Shown: positions 24,079 to 32,112 of the stretch, piece by piece
Position numbering within the stretch: the first letter of the stretch is position 1
Layout: every line of letters begins with the position of its first letter
Source of the DNA: Muribaculum sp.
GTDB lineage: Bacteria; Bacillota; Clostridia; Lachnospirales; Lachnospiraceae
Length of the DNA stretch: 35,003 nucleotides
Direction of reading: 5' to 3'
NCBI GenBank assembly: GCA_023663735.1
Contig: JAMPGV010000029.1
Location: 1-35,003, forward strand
The notes under the pieces: model-generated
What the model saw: only the letters and a program-made list of their open reading frames with translations
Database searches by the model: none
What the model was told of the DNA's origin: nothing
Translations under genes and position numbers: made by a program

Positions 24079-25068
24079 ATGGAAGAGTGGAGAGAGTCAA
24101 AGAAGATTTTTTCAAGGCTTGGATGGTGTTATATAGCGGGAACGGTGGAAGTCTATTTGATGCAGACGATCTGCAGTTATCTGATTCAGACCTATCGGCC
24201 GGAATGGATGAACCGCATGGAGATTTTACTGATTTTCTCCGGCATCATTGTATATGCCCTTGGAATGCCGCTGATCCTTCTGCTGACCCACGGGATGGAG
24301 AAGACGGTTCCGGAGCGGCACAAGATGAAGTGGTGGCAGTTCTTGCTGGCGTTCATTATGTGCTATGCGCTGATCTATGTCAGCAATCTGGCAGGCAATC
24401 TGATCACCATGATAGTGGGAGCGGCGAAGGGCAGTTCCGTGGAAAATGATCTGATAGGATATGTCACGGGCGGCAATATGTTTGTAAATTTCGTGCTGAT
24501 GGTGGTAGTGGCGCCCATTGTGGAGGAGTATGTGTTCCGCAAGACGATCGTGGACAGAACCGTAAAGTACGGTCAGGGACTTGCCATTGCGGCGTCGGGT
24601 TTGATGTTCGGCCTGTTTCATGGTAATCTGAACCAGTTTGCCTATGCGGTAGGGCTGGGAGCGTTTTTCGCGTTTCTTTATATCAAGACAGGCAATCTGA
24701 AAATCACGATCGCTCTACATGCCATGGTGAATTTTCTGGGCAGCGTGGTAGCGGGAGGGCTTATGAAACTGCTGCAATTTGACGCGCTGGTGCGCGCGAC
24801 GGAACGCAACGATGAGGAGGCCATCATGGAATTGGTCATGAACAATTTGGGCGCATGGCTGCTGTTCGGACTGTATGCCCTCTGCTTGTTTGCGGTGGTG
24901 GTTACCGGCGTCATTCTGTTTATCGTGTATTTCAAGCGTTTCCGGCTGGAACCGGGACAGGTGCAGGTTCCCGAGGGGGAGAAGTTCAACACTTTGATCG
25001 TGAATCCGGGAATGCTGATGTTTTGCTGCGTCTGGATTGTGCTGATTGTATTGCAGCTGCTGATGTGA
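24079..25068 (+). CDS. CPBP family intramembrane metalloprotease (CAAX protease-like)
   Basis: A 329-residue polytopic protein with the CPBP/Abi motifs: APIVEEYVFRKTI with Glu149, Glu150 and Arg154, FGLFHGNLNQF with the second-motif histidine, and LHAMVNFLG with the third histidine and asparagine. The family includes Rce1-like prenyl-protein proteases and bacteriocin self-immunity proteins; the actual substrate is unknown. The start at 24079 is chosen because GAGGAGG lies six bases upstream; an ATG at 24073 is fused to that site. The weak promoter TTGAAT/TAAAGT at 24004-24032 may drive it. A thioesterase gene follows 14 bases on. Confidence 0.85.
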   Translation: MEEWRESKKIFSRLGWCYIAGTVEVYLMQTICSYLIQTYRPEWMNRMEILLIFSGIIVYALGMPLILLLTHGMEKTVPERHKMKWWQFLLAFIMCYALIYVSNLAGNLITMIVGAAKGSSVENDLIGYVTGGNMFVNFVLMVVVAPIVEEYVFRKTIVDRTVKYGQGLAIAASGLMFGLFHGNLNQFAYAVGLGAFFAFLYIKTGNLKITIALHAMVNFLGSVVAGGLMKLLQFDALVRATERNDEEAIMELVMNNLGAWLLFGLYALCLFAVVVTGVILFIVYFKRFRLEPGQVQVPEGEKFNTLIVNPGMLMFCCVWIVLIVLQLLM

Positions 25069-25082
25069 CGGGAGGGGATGGC

Positions 25083-25787
25083 ATGTATTTTTTTGACGGA
25101 AGAATTCGATACAGTGAAGCGGATATCACGGGGCGGCTCACGCTGGCCGCGCTGCTCAATTATTTTCAGGATTGTTCCACATTTCAGTCCGAGGATCTGG
25201 GTGTGGGGGTGGCGTATCTGGCCGAGCGTCATATGGTGTGGGTGCTGTCCTCGTGGCAGATTGTGGTGGAGCGGTACCCGCTGGTGGGAGAGCATGTGCA
25301 GATTGGCACACAGCCCTATGAATTCAAAGGATTTCTGGGATCCCGCAATTTTGTGATGATTGCGGAGGACGGCTCCTACTGTGCAAAGGCGAATTCGCTG
25401 TGGTGCCTGTTGAATACCGATACCGGGAAACCTGTGATGCCCACGGAGAAAATGCGGGAGAAATATGTGGTTGCCGACAGGGTCGAGATGGAATATGCAC
25501 CCCGTAAAATTGCCCTGCCCGCGGGCGGAGAGGACAGGGAGCCTATCACGGTGAAGAAGCATCATCTGGACACCAACCATCATGTGAACAATGGCCAGTA
25601 TGTGGATATGGCCATGGAATTTCTGCCGGAGAGTTTTGCGATCCGGCAGCTGCGGGCAGAGTACAAGGAGCAGACATTTCTGGACGATGTGCTTTGCCCC
25701 CGCGTGGCCAGAGAGGGGAATCGTTTTACGGTGGCTTTGAACGACGGGGCTGGCCGCCCTCATGCCATCGTGGAGTTTACGGAGTAG
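25083..25787 (+). CDS. Acyl-ACP thioesterase (FatA-like)
   Basis: A 234-residue double hot-dog thioesterase. The opening MYFFDGRIRYSEADITGRL and the C-terminal-domain DTNHHVNNGQYVDM (Asn165, His166-His167, Asn169) match the bacterial acyl-ACP thioesterase family, which releases free fatty acids from acyl carrier protein. GGAGGGGATGGC precedes the ATG. A CvfB-like gene follows 44 bases later. Length fits the family, and no membrane or signal segment is present. Substrate chain length cannot be read from sequence. Confidence 0.88.
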   Translation: MYFFDGRIRYSEADITGRLTLAALLNYFQDCSTFQSEDLGVGVAYLAERHMVWVLSSWQIVVERYPLVGEHVQIGTQPYEFKGFLGSRNFVMIAEDGSYCAKANSLWCLLNTDTGKPVMPTEKMREKYVVADRVEMEYAPRKIALPAGGEDREPITVKKHHLDTNHHVNNGQYVDMAMEFLPESFAIRQLRAEYKEQTFLDDVLCPRVAREGNRFTVALNDGAGRPHAIVEFTE

Positions 25788-25803
25788 AGAGCAGACTGCG
25801 GAC

Positions 25804-25828
25804 GCCGCTTGACGGCAGAATGCGAGGG
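25804..25828 (+). repeat. Weaker GCCGC/GAATGCGAG motif before the CvfB-like gene
   Basis: GCCG-CTTGA-CGGC (25804-25816) then AGAATGCGAGGG, a diverged copy of the units at 9678 and 13580. Confidence 0.4.
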
Positions 25829-25831
25829 AAT

Positions 25832-26668
25832 ATGATAAAATTAGGGGAAAAACAGGATCTGGTCATTGTCAAAAAAGTGGATTTCGGCGTTTATCTGGCG
25901 CCTTCGGAACAGGAGAAGGAGGAGCGCATCCTGCTCCCCGCCAAACAGGCGCCGGAGGGAAGCGGTGTGGGGGATTCTCTGGAAGTCTTTGTCTACCGCG
26001 ATTCCGACGACCGGATGATCGCAACCACCGCCACGCCGAAACTGATGATGGGGCAGGTGGCGGAGCTGGATGTGGTGGAGGTAGGCAGGATCGGAGCGTT
26101 TCTGGATTGGGGATTGGAGAAGGATCTGCTCCTGCCCTTTAAACAGCAGAAGCGGCATGTGAAGGCCGGGGAGAAGGTACTGGTGTCCCTCTATATCGAC
26201 AAGAGCCGCCGTCTCTGCGCAACCACCAACGTGTATGACAATCTGCGTTCGGACAGTCCTTATCAAAAGGATGACCGCGTCCGGGGGCGCGTCTATGAGA
26301 TCAGCGACAACTTCGGCGCATTTGTGGCGGTGGACAATCAGTATTCCGCCCTGATTCCCAAGCGGGAACTTTACGGCAGCCTGACGCTCTATGAGGATGT
26401 GGAAGCCAGAGTGGTGGAGGTACTGCCGGACGGAAGGCTCACTTTGAGCGTCCGTGAGAAAGCCTATCTGCAGATCGAGACGGACAGCGACAAGCTCCTT
26501 CATATTTTGGACAGTTATGAGGGCGTGCTGCCCTTTACGGAGAAGGCGGATCCGGAAGTGATCCGCCGGGAGACGGGAATGAGCAAGAACGAGTTCAAAC
26601 GCGCCGTGGGACACCTTTTGAAGATCGGCGCCGTGGAAATCCGGGATAAAGTGATCCGCAGGGTGTAG
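25832..26668 (+). CDS. S1 domain RNA-binding protein, CvfB-like
   Basis: A 278-residue protein with three S1-like repeats and a winged-helix end, matching CvfB (YitL). The repeats are about residues 8-60 (VKKVDFGVYL), 67-130 (VVEVGRIGAFLDWGLEKDLLLPF) and 145-215 (RVYEISDNFGAFVAVDNQYSALIPKREL). The end, SKNEFKRAVGHLLKIGAVEI, is the winged helix. CvfB was identified as a virulence regulator in Staphylococcus that binds RNA. GAGGGAATATG sets the start at 25832. It lies between the thioesterase and dCTP deaminase genes, with no terminator seen between it and dcd. Confidence 0.85.
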   Translation: MIKLGEKQDLVIVKKVDFGVYLAPSEQEKEERILLPAKQAPEGSGVGDSLEVFVYRDSDDRMIATTATPKLMMGQVAELDVVEVGRIGAFLDWGLEKDLLLPFKQQKRHVKAGEKVLVSLYIDKSRRLCATTNVYDNLRSDSPYQKDDRVRGRVYEISDNFGAFVAVDNQYSALIPKRELYGSLTLYEDVEARVVEVLPDGRLTLSVREKAYLQIETDSDKLLHILDSYEGVLPFTEKADPEVIRRETGMSKNEFKRAVGHLLKIGAVEIRDKVIRRV

Positions 26669-26728
26669 GAAGGGTTTCGATTAAGAAAGCGTTTTGATCA
26701 AGAAAGCGCCGGCGGCGGAAGAAGAGAT

Positions 26729-26757
26729 TGCGAAACGGCAGTCGAACTGCTATAATA
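26729..26757 (+). promoter_or_regulatory. Promoter of dcd
   Basis: TTGCGA (26729-26734), 17-base spacer and consensus TATAAT (26752-26757), about 40 bases before the start at 26797. Confidence 0.75.
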
Positions 26758-26796
26758 GGGGCAAACCGCTAAAAGCGGATGAGGAAGGATATCGCT

Positions 26797-27330
26797 ATGG
26801 TTTTGTCGGATGGAGAGATTCAGGAATTAATGGAGCAGAACGTTCTGCGGATAGAGCCTCTGGAGGCGCATCAGATTCAGCCCGCCAGCGTGGATATCCG
26901 TCTGGGCGATACTTTTTGTGTGCTGGAGGACACCCCCGGCGGCATCATCCGTCTGCAGGATGAAATCGGGTACAAGACCATTGTCACGGATCGGTATCTG
27001 CTGCTTCCCGGGCAGTTTGTCCTCGCCACAACGATGGAATATTTTAAGTTGCCGGATAATCTCACTGCATTTGTGGAAGGACGCAGTTCCTTGGGACGTC
27101 TGGGACTGTTTATCCAGAATGCCGGATGGGTGGATCCGGGGTTTGAGGGAGAGATTACGCTGGAGCTGTTCAACGCCAACCGGTGCGCCATTGAGCTTCA
27201 GGCGGGATACCGGATCGGCCAGTTGGTTTTTGCCAAGATGGAGCAGAACGCCCTGCACCCCTACACGGGAAAGTATCAGCGGCAGAAGGGTGCAACGGGG
27301 TCGAGGGTATATATGGATTTCGCCTTGTAG
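26797..27330 (+). CDS. dcd: dCTP deaminase
   Basis: A 177-residue trimeric-dUTPase-fold enzyme. The family motif EGRSSLGRLGLFIQNAGWVDPGFEGE contains the catalytic glutamate and the nucleotide-binding serines, and QPASVDIRLGDTF is the N-terminal motif. The sequence around NAGWVDPGFEGE is close to bifunctional dCTP deaminase-dUTPases of Archaea and Clostridia, so both activities are possible. It makes dUMP precursors for thymidylate. The start at 26797 has AAGGA seven bases upstream; the frame is open to 26779. Confidence 0.9.
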   Translation: MVLSDGEIQELMEQNVLRIEPLEAHQIQPASVDIRLGDTFCVLEDTPGGIIRLQDEIGYKTIVTDRYLLLPGQFVLATTMEYFKLPDNLTAFVEGRSSLGRLGLFIQNAGWVDPGFEGEITLELFNANRCAIELQAGYRIGQLVFAKMEQNALHPYTGKYQRQKGATGSRVYMDFAL

Positions 27331-27358
27331 AAACCTTTTGCAAACCGAAAATTTGTAC

Positions 27359-27387
27359 TGGCAAACGGAATCGTGATGTGGTATAAT
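27359..27387 (+). promoter_or_regulatory. Extended -10 promoter upstream of the YjfB-like gene
   Basis: TGGCAA (27359-27364), 17 bases, then TGG-TATAAT (27379-27387) with an extended -10. A second TGG-TATAGT extended -10 lies at 27448-27456, so the 220-base gap before the gene may hold two start points. Confidence 0.65.
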
Positions 27388-27550
27388 GTTGGCACAGAAA
27401 GACATCGTGTCAACTTTTGATTCCATGTGTGCTAAAGCACGCGATTATGGTATAGTGACCTTGTTCAAGGCAGGAAGCGGCCGAATGGCATCATAAATTT
27501 GTTCAAAGCGGGAAATGGCTCAAAAGGCCATCCGAGAAGGAGGGATTGCG

Positions 27551-27742
27551 ATGGATATAGCAGGATTATCGATGGATATGTCCACCGGAAGGACCATGTC
27601 TCAGGTCAGCACGGCTGTACTCAGCAAAGCGATGGATACCAATGAGGCGCTGGGCGAGGGGCTTGTGCAGATGATTGACGCAGCGGCTATGGAATTGAGC
27701 GTCAATCCGGCTGTGGGCGCAAATTTTGACATGCGGATCTGA
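27551..27742 (+). CDS. YjfB family putative motility protein
   Basis: A 63-residue protein beginning MDIAGLSMDMS and ending with VNPAVGANFDMRI, the pattern of the YjfB family (short proteins annotated as putative motility protein, often found in flagellated Firmicutes). Function is unproven. The start is the ATG at 27551, nine bases after AAGGAGGG; a longer frame from 27515 would place the ribosome site inside the gene. It has its own promoter and a strong terminator, so it is a single-gene unit; no other motility gene is in the window. Confidence 0.78.
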   Translation: MDIAGLSMDMSTGRTMSQVSTAVLSKAMDTNEALGEGLVQMIDAAAMELSVNPAVGANFDMRI

Positions 27743-27802
27743 CGGTATGCGTGCAAGGCGGCCACGGAAAGCGGGCGGAATCGGAAAATGAGATAAGAGC
27801 GA

Positions 27803-27840
27803 GGGGCGTTTGGCCGGCAATTCGGCCAGACCCCCTTTTT
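27803..27840 (+). terminator. Intrinsic terminator after the YjfB-like gene
   Basis: GGGG with TGGCCG (27803-27816) pairs with CGGCCA and CCCC (27823-27834) around GCAATT, then CTTTTT. About 60 bases after the stop. Confidence 0.9.
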
Positions 27841-27896
27841 CTATTGGAAAAAACAGGCACAATTATGAATTTTTGTGAAATTTCTCCGAAAAACTA

Positions 27897-27925
27897 TTGC
27901 TTTTTTCGCCTTTTTTTTGTACATT
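27897..27925 (+). promoter_or_regulatory. Candidate promoter of the CdaR-like gene with a T8 spacer tract
   Basis: TTGCTT (27897-27902), 17 bases including a run of eight Ts (27911-27918), then TACATT (27920-27925). Slippage in the T-run would change the spacer length and promoter strength. Confidence 0.5.
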
Positions 27926-27962
27926 TGTGTTAGAAGGATTTCTGACCAAAGGAGCGGGGAAT

Positions 27963-29048
27963 ATGATTTCGAATCAAATTTTGCAGAATACGATCGACGG
28001 GTTGAAAGGGATTTCCAGAGTGGAGTTCTGTGTGATGGATCAGGACGGCAAGGAGATTGTCCACACCACGGACATGGGGAACTGTTCCGGCGCTGCGGTG
28101 GAGTTTGCGGCGTCCGCTGCGGATTCGCAGGAGATTCAGGGATATCAGTATTTTAAGATTTATGACGAGCAGCAGCTGGAGTATATTCTTGTGGCAGGAG
28201 GCGCGGGGGAGGATATCTATACCATCGGCAGAATGGCCGCGTTTCAGATTCAGAATCTTCTGGTGGCATATAAGGAGCGGTTCGACAAGGATAATTTTAT
28301 CAAGAATCTCTTGCTCGACAATATGCTGCTGGTGGACATTTACAGCCGTTCCCTCAAGCTGCACATCCAGACGGATGTGCAGCGTGTCGTGCTGATTGTG
28401 GAGACCGGGGCGGGGAAGGAAAACAATGTGCTGGAGCTGACCCGCGCATGTTTTGGCAATAATGGCAAAGATTTCATTACCGCAGTAGACGAGAAAGATG
28501 TTATTATAGTAAAGGAGCTGTCCGAGGCGGAAGCCGGGCGGGAGATCGAGAAGTCTGCCAGAGGCTTGATCGCTTATCTGCGCAAAGAGGGGATCGCCAG
28601 CGTGCGCATCGCCTGCGGCACGGTGGTGCATGAGATCAAGGAAGTCAGCCGTTCCTACAAAGAGGCCAAGATGGCGCTGGATGTGGGGAAGATTTTCTTT
28701 GACGAGAAAGATCTGGTGGCGTACAGCGAGCTGGGAATCGGCCGCCTAATCTACCAGCTGCCCATTCCGCTGTGCAAGATGTTCATCCGGGAGATTTTCG
28801 GGGGGAAGAGTCCCGACGAGTTCGACGAGGAGACGTTGACCACCATCCACAAGTTTTTCGAGAACAGCCTGAATGTGTCGGAGACTTCCAGACAGCTTTT
28901 CATCCACCGGAATACGCTGGTGTACCGTCTGGACAAACTGCAGAAGAGTACGGGGCTGGATCTGCGAGTGTTTGAGGACGCCATCACCTTTAAGATCGCG
29001 CTGATGGTGGTAAAATACATGAAATATATGGAAACCTTTGAATACTGA
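27963..29048 (+). CDS. CdaR/PucR-type transcriptional regulator
   Basis: A 361-residue protein. The C-terminal helix-turn-helix (about 304-361) reads SLNVSETSRQLFIHRNTLVY then RLDKLQKSTGLDL, the PucR/CdaR HTH_30 pattern. The middle part has the GGDEF-like CdaR domain (about 135-260), and the N-terminal about 120 residues form a sugar-diacid-recognition-like sensor (NQILQNTIDGLKGISRVEFC). Family members respond to small organic acids or purine catabolites, but the ligand here is unknown. GGAGCGGGGAAT precedes the ATG. Its stop is 57 bases before ftsE, so it may be co-transcribed with, or act on, the division genes; that is inference. Confidence 0.85.
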   Translation: MISNQILQNTIDGLKGISRVEFCVMDQDGKEIVHTTDMGNCSGAAVEFAASAADSQEIQGYQYFKIYDEQQLEYILVAGGAGEDIYTIGRMAAFQIQNLLVAYKERFDKDNFIKNLLLDNMLLVDIYSRSLKLHIQTDVQRVVLIVETGAGKENNVLELTRACFGNNGKDFITAVDEKDVIIVKELSEAEAGREIEKSARGLIAYLRKEGIASVRIACGTVVHEIKEVSRSYKEAKMALDVGKIFFDEKDLVAYSELGIGRLIYQLPIPLCKMFIREIFGGKSPDEFDEETLTTIHKFFENSLNVSETSRQLFIHRNTLVYRLDKLQKSTGLDLRVFEDAITFKIALMVVKYMKYMETFEY

Positions 29049-29105
29049 TCTCGTCGGCAGGAAGCGGCAAGATTGGTACCGGAGGGCGTTCCGCTGGAGG
29101 TATGC

Positions 29106-29849
29106 ATGACAAAAAAAGAAATACAAAAGCAGAAAAGGGACGAATTTATAGAAGAAAACGGCATTATCTGTCTGGACAATGTGAGCAAGAGTTATTCCAC
29201 CGGCGCTCCGGCGCTGAACAATGTGAGCCTGAGCATCAGCCCGGGGGAATTTGTATTCATTGTGGGGGACAGCGGATCGGGCAAATCGACGATGATCAAA
29301 CTTCTGCTGCGGGAACTTGTGGCTTCCAGCGGCAGCGTTTATGTTATGGGACATGATCTGGGGCGGCTGCCGCATCGCAAGATTCCGCAGTTTCGGCGGA
29401 GTCTGGGAGTGGTTTTTCAGGATTTCAGGCTCTTGAAGGATCGGAACATCTATGAGAACGTGGCGTTTGCCCAGAGAATCGTGGAGACGCCCGCGAGCGA
29501 GATCCGCAGGAATGTGCCGGCGATTCTGGCCACCGTAGGTCTGGCAGGTAAGTATAAGTCCAAACCCCGGCAGCTCTCCGGCGGCGAGCAGCAGCGGGTG
29601 GCGCTGGCGAGGGCGCTGGTAAACAAACCGGCCATCCTCTTGGCGGACGAGCCTACGGGCAATCTGGATCCCAACAATTCTTGGGAGATTATGAAGCTTC
29701 TGGAGGAGATCAATGCTTCCGGCACCACGGTGCTGGTGGTGACACATAACAGCGAGATCGTAAATGCCATGCGCAAGCGTGTCATTACCTTGAAAAAGGG
29801 CGTGATCGTCAGCGACGAGGAGGAGGGTATTTACATCGATGAAGATTAG
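29106..29849 (+). CDS. ftsE: Cell division ATP-binding protein FtsE
   Basis: A 247-residue ABC ATPase. Walker [10 protein letters not shown] (54-62), signature LSGGEQQR (157-164), Walker B ILLADEP (177-183), then VTHNSEI. An N-terminal extension of about 20 charged residues ([19 protein letters not shown]) precedes the usual [10 protein letters not shown] opening. With FtsX it forms a membrane complex that controls cell-wall hydrolases at division. The start is 29106, after GGAGG; a GTG-initiated frame from 29073 lacks a ribosome site. It overlaps ftsX by 11 bases. Confidence 0.95.
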   Translation: MTKKEIQKQKRDEFIEENGIICLDNVSKSYSTGAPALNNVSLSISPGEFVFIVGDSGSGKSTMIKLLLRELVASSGSVYVMGHDLGRLPHRKIPQFRRSLGVVFQDFRLLKDRNIYENVAFAQRIVETPASEIRRNVPAILATVGLAGKYKSKPRQLSGGEQQRVALARALVNKPAILLADEPTGNLDPNNSWEIMKLLEEINASGTTVLVVTHNSEIVNAMRKRVITLKKGVIVSDEEEGIYIDED

Positions 29850-30786
29850 TACACTGTTCTACACGATCCGGCAGGGATTTGCAAATATCTTCCGGAACAA
29901 ACTGTTTTCGCTGGCCTCTGTCGCCACGATTTCCGCCTGTCTGTTTCTGTTCGGACTCTTCTATGCGATTATGGCGAATTTTCAGCATGTGGTGAAGACT
30001 GCGGAGGAGAGAGTCTCCGTCTCCGTATTCTTCCATTTTGAGGGGACGGTGGTACCCGACGGCTGTGAGAGCCATGCGGAGGGACAGGTACCCACACAGG
30101 AGCGGATCGAGGAGATTGGCCAGATGATCGCCGCCCGGGTGGAAGTCTCGGATGTGGTGTTCGTCTCCGACGACGAGGCGTGGGCGACTTTCGGCAAGAG
30201 TTATTTTGGGGAGGACTATCAGGAGGGATTCCCGGATAATCCGCTGGAAGGGTCAAACAGTTATCAGGTATTTCTGAGCGATGTGTCCATGCAGGATACA
30301 TTGGTGGCTTGGCTGCAGTCCATGCCGGAGGTGAAGGATGTTTATTATTCCGCAGGCACGGCCAATACGTTGAGCGGGGTAAATCTGCTGATCGCTTATA
30401 TGTCCGTGGGAATTATCGCGGTATTGCTGGCGGTGAGCGTCTTTTTGATCAGCAACACGGTGTCCGTGGGAATCTCCGTGCGCAAGGAGGAGATCAGTAT
30501 CATGAAATATGTGGGAGCCACGGATTTCTTCGTGCGGGCGCCCTTCGTGCTGGAGGGGATGCTCATCGGCCTGATCGGCGCGGCCATCCCGCTGGGACTG
30601 ATTTACAGTCTCTACAATTACGCGCTGAACTATGTGTCCGAGCGGTTTGTGGTACTCAGCGAGTTCCTGAATTTCCTCCCGGCGCGGGAAGTGTTCCATG
30701 TTCTGACGCCTGTGTCGCTTATTGTGGGCGTAGGCATCGGGTTTCTGGGCAGTATCTCCACGGTGAGAAAACATCTGCATGTGTAG
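29839..30786 (+). CDS. ftsX: Cell division protein FtsX
   Basis: A 315-residue FtsX with four membrane segments: about 20-45, 185-210, 235-262 and 285-308. The large extracellular loop (about 50-185) includes the expected VSDVVFVSDDEAWATF and an insertion around PDGCESHAEGQ containing a cysteine, not usual in the family. The cytoplasmic SVGISVRKEEISIMKYVGATDFFVR is the FtsX signature. It passes the FtsE ATP cycle to extracellular hydrolases. The hydrolase gene follows 49 bases on. The overlap with ftsE points to coupled translation. Confidence 0.93.
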   Translation: MKISTLFYTIRQGFANIFRNKLFSLASVATISACLFLFGLFYAIMANFQHVVKTAEERVSVSVFFHFEGTVVPDGCESHAEGQVPTQERIEEIGQMIAARVEVSDVVFVSDDEAWATFGKSYFGEDYQEGFPDNPLEGSNSYQVFLSDVSMQDTLVAWLQSMPEVKDVYYSAGTANTLSGVNLLIAYMSVGIIAVLLAVSVFLISNTVSVGISVRKEEISIMKYVGATDFFVRAPFVLEGMLIGLIGAAIPLGLIYSLYNYALNYVSERFVVLSEFLNFLPAREVFHVLTPVSLIVGVGIGFLGSISTVRKHLHV

Positions 30787-30835
30787 CGTCGATTGAAGAC
30801 CTTCGGGTCGGAAGAAGGATAAGAGGAATACGAAT

Positions 30836-32056
30836 TTGAAAATTCCGGTGAAGGGCAAAATTTTAATGGCGGGTCTGCTTGCGGCGGCGATGGTGGCGGG
30901 CGTGGGATTTTTCCCTGTGCGGGCGATTACTTCGGACAGCATTCGGGACAAGGAAGACCAGATTGAGCAGCTGGAGAAAGACAAAGACAAGCTGGAGAAG
31001 GATTTGACGAATCTGGAGAAAATCAAGCGGGATCTGGAAGCGAAGAAGTCCGATCTGAAGAATTATGTCGCGGAGCTGGACGGCAATCTTGCGGAGATCG
31101 AACAGAATATTGTAGATCTGAATCTCAAAATTACGGCAAAAAAGCAGGAGATCGACGAGACGCAGCTGGAGCTGGAGGAGGCCGTGGAGGCGGAGGACAG
31201 CCAGCATAAGGCCATGATCCTCAGGATCCGGATGATGTACGAACAGGGCAATCCGCAGGTGCTGGAGGCGCTTTTGGAAGCGGGGAGCTTTGGCGGTTTC
31301 CTGACCAGAGCGGATTCGATTGAGCGCATCGCCGCCTACGACAGGCGGATGTATGAGGAGTATCAGGCCAATCGGCAGCTGGTGGAGCTTTGCAAGGAAC
31401 AGCTGGAACTGGAGAAACAGATTCTGGATCAGATGAAGACGAATGAGGAGCTGGAACAGGCCAGCTTGGAGGATCTGATCGAGCAGAAAAACCGCGATAT
31501 CACCGCCTATGAGACGGACATCAACAACAAAGAGAGAGCCATTGCGGAATATGAACAGATGATTGCGGATCAGGATGCGGAGATCGCCGCCATGGAGGAA
31601 GCCATCGCCGAGGAAAAGCGGATGATTCTAGCCGGAAGCGGAGAAGTGATCACCTACGACGGAGGCGCTTTTAAATTCCCGGTGGCGTCCTACACCAGAG
31701 TTTCCGACGATTATGGTATGCGGCTGCATCCCACGCTGGGCGTGCAGCAGTTCCACAACGGCGTGGATCTGGCGTCCCCCAAGGGAACCGCAATTTATGC
31801 CGCCTATGACGGCAAGGTGGTGGCGGCCACATACAGCGCCACCATGGGCAACTATGTAATGATCGACCACGGTGATGAGCTGTACACCATCTATATGCAC
31901 GCCTCCGCACTTTATGTGAAGAAGGGGGACATCGTGGTACGCGGCGAGACGATTGCGGCGGTGGGCAGCACCGGGCGTTCCACGGGCAACCACCTGCATT
32001 TCAGCGTGCGCAAAAACGGCTCCTATGTATCGCCTTGGGAGTATATATCCAAATAA
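30836..32056 (+). CDS. PcsB-like peptidoglycan hydrolase with M23 domain
   Basis: A 406-residue exported protein: signal segment (about 1-30, ending FFPVRA), a long coiled coil (about 36-270) and a C-terminal LytM/M23 domain. The metal site is HNGVDLA (His307, Asp311) and NHLHF (His386, His388), intact, so it should be an active zinc endopeptidase. The coiled coil with M23 architecture directly after ftsEX is the PcsB/EnvC layout, in which FtsX opens the coiled coil to switch on the enzyme. The start is TTG at 30836, which gives a proper signal peptide; an ATG at 30866 would remove the basic N-terminus. Confidence 0.88.
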   Translation: MKIPVKGKILMAGLLAAAMVAGVGFFPVRAITSDSIRDKEDQIEQLEKDKDKLEKDLTNLEKIKRDLEAKKSDLKNYVAELDGNLAEIEQNIVDLNLKITAKKQEIDETQLELEEAVEAEDSQHKAMILRIRMMYEQGNPQVLEALLEAGSFGGFLTRADSIERIAAYDRRMYEEYQANRQLVELCKEQLELEKQILDQMKTNEELEQASLEDLIEQKNRDITAYETDINNKERAIAEYEQMIADQDAEIAAMEEAIAEEKRMILAGSGEVITYDGGAFKFPVASYTRVSDDYGMRLHPTLGVQQFHNGVDLASPKGTAIYAAYDGKVVAATYSATMGNYVMIDHGDELYTIYMHASALYVKKGDIVVRGETIAAVGSTGRSTGNHLHFSVRKNGSYVSPWEYISK

Positions 32057-32112
32057 AATACAATATGCTTTGATGAGAGAGCATAAATAAAAGACAGAAG
32101 GATTTGATTGGA

